Positions 30,765 to 32,574 of a DNA stretch of 32,574 nucleotides are shown here, one piece after another. Made by a program: the position numbers and the translations under genes. Origin of the DNA: JBBQVS01 sp964657325 (GTDB lineage Bacteria > Chloroflexota > Ktedonobacteria > Ktedonobacterales > Ktedonobacteraceae). Position 1 is the stretch's first letter, and every line of letters starts with the position of its first letter. The notes below the pieces were generated by a model. It searched no databases, had not been told where the DNA came from, and saw only the letters and a list, made by a program, of their open reading frames with translations. The DNA lies in assembly GCA_964657325.1 (NCBI GenBank), contig CAZZVE010000035.1, forward strand, positions 1 to 32,574. The letters run 5' to 3'.

Positions 30765-31049
30765 TTATGAGCTAATCACTGTAACGATGCTGTCTCGTGG
30801 GATAATTACCATCTCGACCCAACTAAACTCGTCATAGATACTACGGGCGTACACCTTTGCTAGCTCGACATCATCTGCCATCACATTGCCGATTTCGTGC
30901 AATGGCTCGTCATATTTGCGCCGTGCATAGACGTGCCAGACGACATCGGGTGTGGAGGTCGTCGCCTGTAGGGGCGCAATTGATTGCGCCCCTACAGGCG
31001 GTTCAGTGTTGGACACAATCAACTGCGCCCCTACAGATGCTTCTGTCAT
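30765..31049 (-). CDS. paaB: Phenylacetyl-CoA epoxidase subunit PaaB with a repeat-derived N-terminus
   Basis: A 94-aa protein. Residues about 36-94 (VVWHVYARRKYDEPLHEIGN, then ARSIYDEFSWVEMVIIPRDS) match PaaB, the small subunit that organises the PaaAC complex. The preceding residues (about 6-28, including VGAQLIVSNTEPP and VGAQSIAPLQ) are encoded by a palindromic repeat at 30967-31036, unlike normal PaaB. ATG at 31049 is used because it overlaps the paaD stop by four bases (ATGA); a longer frame to 31124 runs inside paaD. The reading frame through the repeat is open. The conserved core is short for PaaB but includes its central strand-helix pattern. Confidence 0.82.
   Translation of the reverse strand: MTEASVGAQLIVSNTEPPVGAQSIAPLQATTSTPDVVWHVYARRKYDEPLHEIGNVMADDVELAKVYARSIYDEFSWVEMVIIPRDSIVTVISS
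30967..31036. repeat. Palindromic repeat inside paaB
   Basis: A 16-bp stem CTGTAGGGGCGCAAT with a two-base loop (30967-31000 region, CCTGTAGGGGCGCAATTGAT onward) is followed by a half copy whose reverse complement reads CTGTAGGGGCGCAGTTGATT (ending 31036). Both halves begin with the GTAGGGGC signature shared with other repeats in the window, but here they lie inside a coding sequence. Confidence 0.88.
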
Positions 31050-31399
31050 GCGGAGACTCCCCACGAGCGCATGATGTCGATACCCTCTTCGCTCAGCCGG
31101 GCCTTCGTCCACACAGGTTCCCACACGATGTCGATATGCACTTCGCGTACATCAGGCTCTTGTAACAGGCGTTCGCGGATATCATCCATGATAAATTCCA
31201 TCGCGGGACAGCCCATCGCGGTAAAGGTGAGCTTGAGATCGACGACCCCATCCTGTTGTGTCAGCGCGACAATCAAGCCCATGTCCACAACGCTGATAGG
31301 TAATTCTGGGTCCATCACATCACGCAATGCATCCCAGAGCGCGGGACACGCTGTATCTTTTTCGGTATGTGTTTGTAAGGAAGGGTAGGTTGTAGTCAT
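31046..31399 (-). CDS. paaD: PaaD N-terminal half (DUF59/MIP18-type), phenylacetyl-CoA epoxidase accessory protein
   Basis: A 117-aa protein formed by a DUF59 domain: ALRDVMDPELPISVVDMGLI, LKLTFTAMGCPAMEFIMDDI, VHIDIVWEPVWTKARLSEEG. It ends where the zinc ribbon of complete PaaD would start. DUF59 proteins act in iron-sulfur or metal-centre assembly, and PaaD is required for an active epoxidase. The cysteine of AMGCPA is conserved. ATG at 31399 has AGAGGA eight bases upstream and overlaps the end of paaA; a longer frame from 31447 lies inside paaA. Its stop overlaps the paaB start. The missing zinc ribbon is encoded at 29597-29812. Confidence 0.88.
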   Translation of the reverse strand: MTTTYPSLQTHTEKDTACPALWDALRDVMDPELPISVVDMGLIVALTQQDGVVDLKLTFTAMGCPAMEFIMDDIRERLLQEPDVREVHIDIVWEPVWTKARLSEEGIDIMRSWGVSA

Positions 31400-31403
31400 G
31401 CCG

Positions 31404-32348
31404 CTAGTCCTCTTGCTCCAACTGGCGCAGCATATCTTTTTTGCCACGCTGAATCATGGCGACAAATTCTTCGTTTTTAGGACCACGCGCCTTCCAACGC
31501 TTCATCACATCTTCCCACGTGCAGGGACCATCCCAGTGTTTTGCTTTAGCATCGAAGTGCGCGGGGAAGGCGCAATCAATAATGTATTTTTTCTGCTCAT
31601 CATCATAGTGCGCTGGTACATCAATCTGCAATTCATTGCAAAGTGGTACGGCAGTTGAAAGCCAAATTTGACGTAGTTCGTCGTTGCTATGACCCTTAAA
31701 GCCATAATCAAGCTGCTCACTATGCTTCTTCTGACTGTCGGGCAAACCAAACCACTCAACCGTGAGCAAGAACATCCAGTTGACCGCCTGCTGAAGAGCT
31801 TCATGTCCGCTACGGTCCTTATTCAATTTGCGCATGCCTTGCTCACCATGTCGCAGGTGGAAGGTCTCTTCTTTGTCAACCTTCACAAGAGCGCGCTTCC
31901 AGGGACCAAAGGTTGTACTTTGATAGATGTCTCCGAGCAGCGTATAGCCTGCGCGATCATAAAATGCATTGGCAACAATGAGTTCGACCCAGCTATCGAG
32001 CGGCACATCAAAAGCATAAGGATATTTGAAATTATGCGGCTCGCGCTCGAAAATCAGTTTCTCGGTATCGACGCCAAGGTCACGCATAAGACGATAGGCA
32101 ATATGCGCATGACCCATCTCATCCTGTATGATCGAGATAGCGGAACCAAAGGTGTTCAACGAGGGAGCGTGTGTTGCGGCATTGTAGTACGCGGGAGCAC
32201 TAATCAACTCGGTATCGGCGGAAACTGTGAGGATGCGCTTGATTCCTTCAAGATAAATTGGACTCATATGCTCAAGAGACTCGACGAGTTGTTGTTTATG
32301 AATACGTGTTACCAGAGCCTCTTCGCTCTGTAATGTCGGTGTAGCCAT
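31404..32348 (-). CDS. paaA: Phenylacetyl-CoA epoxidase catalytic subunit PaaA
   Basis: A 314-aa catalytic subunit with a ferritin-like di-iron site. Candidate ligands are E47 (ADTELISAP), E77 and H80 (QDEMGHAH), E122, and E161 and H164 (KEETFHLRHGEQ). The C-terminal KRWKARGPKNEEF motif is typical of PaaA. It epoxidises the aromatic ring of phenylacetyl-CoA with oxygen and electrons from PaaE, which is not in this window. ATG at 32348 has AAGGAGGA about seven bases upstream, better than ATG at 32381. It is the first gene of the operon, and a palindrome at 32401-32420 lies upstream as a possible operator. Confidence 0.95.
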   Translation of the reverse strand: MATPTLQSEEALVTRIHKQQLVESLEHMSPIYLEGIKRILTVSADTELISAPAYYNAATHAPSLNTFGSAISIIQDEMGHAHIAYRLMRDLGVDTEKLIFEREPHNFKYPYAFDVPLDSWVELIVANAFYDRAGYTLLGDIYQSTTFGPWKRALVKVDKEETFHLRHGEQGMRKLNKDRSGHEALQQAVNWMFLLTVEWFGLPDSQKKHSEQLDYGFKGHSNDELRQIWLSTAVPLCNELQIDVPAHYDDEQKKYIIDCAFPAHFDAKAKHWDGPCTWEDVMKRWKARGPKNEEFVAMIQRGKKDMLRQLEQED

Positions 32349-32400
32349 GGATGATTCCTCCTTAAGAGGTTGAGAAAACAATCCGCATTACGTGCTATTC

Positions 32401-32420
32401 ATATCTCCATATGGATATAT
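32401..32420. promoter_or_regulatory. Possible operator upstream of paaA
   Basis: ATATCTCCATATGGATATAT is a 20-base palindrome with nine of ten pairs matching, 53 bases before the paaA start codon. It lies in an AT-rich stretch where the promoter must be. A dimeric repressor could bind there; which one is unknown. Confidence 0.45.
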
Positions 32421-32502
32421 CAAATTGTACGTTGTTATTCACCAAAAGTCAAGGAGACCCGAATAAGGACAACAATTGCAAAATCGTGATGTGATGGAGA
32501 CC

Positions 32503-32574
32503 AACGGACGCCCACAAGGGGCTACCCTACTGTACTTAACGTGCGTGCTGCGCATGTTAAGTACAGTAGGGCAG
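32503..32574. repeat. Interspersed hairpin repeat (AACG..GCTACCCTAC family), cut by the window end
   Basis: It begins AACGGACGCCCACAAGGGG, as at 10494. A stem of 21 bases follows (32525-32545 with 32551-32571, one G-T type mismatch) containing CCCTACTGTACTTAAC. The outer right arm would lie beyond the window. Confidence 0.85.

Noticed and set aside
30765..31124. 119-codon version of PaaB starting at 31124
   Set aside because: The extra N-terminus lies wholly inside paaD; the ATG at 31049 overlaps the paaD stop and explains the coupling.
29597..31399. Split PaaD as a frameshifted pseudogene
   Set aside because: The halves are separated by two other genes, and each has an intact frame and its own start codon.

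Overview
The window looks like chromosomal DNA from a Chloroflexota of the Ktedonobacteria type. This is inferred from gene content, not from a marker gene: base composition near half G+C, a triple-FHA/ABCG fusion transporter, an LprG-like lipoprotein beside a 14-helix MFS pump, a GH1/RmlD fusion in a galactofuranose operon, a phenylacetyl-CoA oxygenase operon, a TnpB-only insertion sequence, and many long interspersed hairpin repeats that begin with GTAGGG. No rRNA, tRNA or CRISPR array was seen.

Bases 1-10706 form one giant palindrome. Bases 1-5353 are the reverse complement of 5354-10706 wherever compared, with no spacer, and every ORF recurs in mirror image at position 10707 minus x. Each arm, read outward to inward, carries cytidine deaminase, a GCS2/YbdK-type ligase, a zinc-ribbon coiled-coil protein (opposite strand), a ribbon-helix-helix protein plus TnpB, then purE (class II type) and purN. 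The centre lies 19 bp past the purN stop in a terminator-like hairpin. The outer limit of the palindrome coincides with base 1 of the window. A fold-back assembly or amplification artefact, or read-through of a hairpin telomere, is therefore at least as likely as a true chromosomal duplication.

From 10707 the sequence is single copy. The + strand has an OmpR-type response regulator and a degenerate GGDEF + MshEN protein. The - strand then has coaBC with a small coiled-coil gene, a triple-FHA ABCG transporter, a membrane-anchored DUF4097-like protein, and a lipoprotein-MFS pair like mycobacterial lprG-P55. A + strand carboxylesterase converges on a chagasin-like lipoprotein gene. A three-gene overlapping operon follows on the - strand (glycosyltransferase, UDP-galactopyranose mutase, GH1/RmlD fusion).

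The right end is a - strand phenylacetate operon in the order paaA, paaD N-half (DUF59), paaB, paaC, paaD C-half (zinc ribbon), enoyl-CoA hydratase. PaaD is split into two genes, a palindromic repeat encodes the N-terminus of PaaB, and a MITE-like element lies between paaC and the zinc-ribbon gene. paaE is not in the window. Hairpin repeats sit at most gene 3' ends and close the window at 32503-32574.
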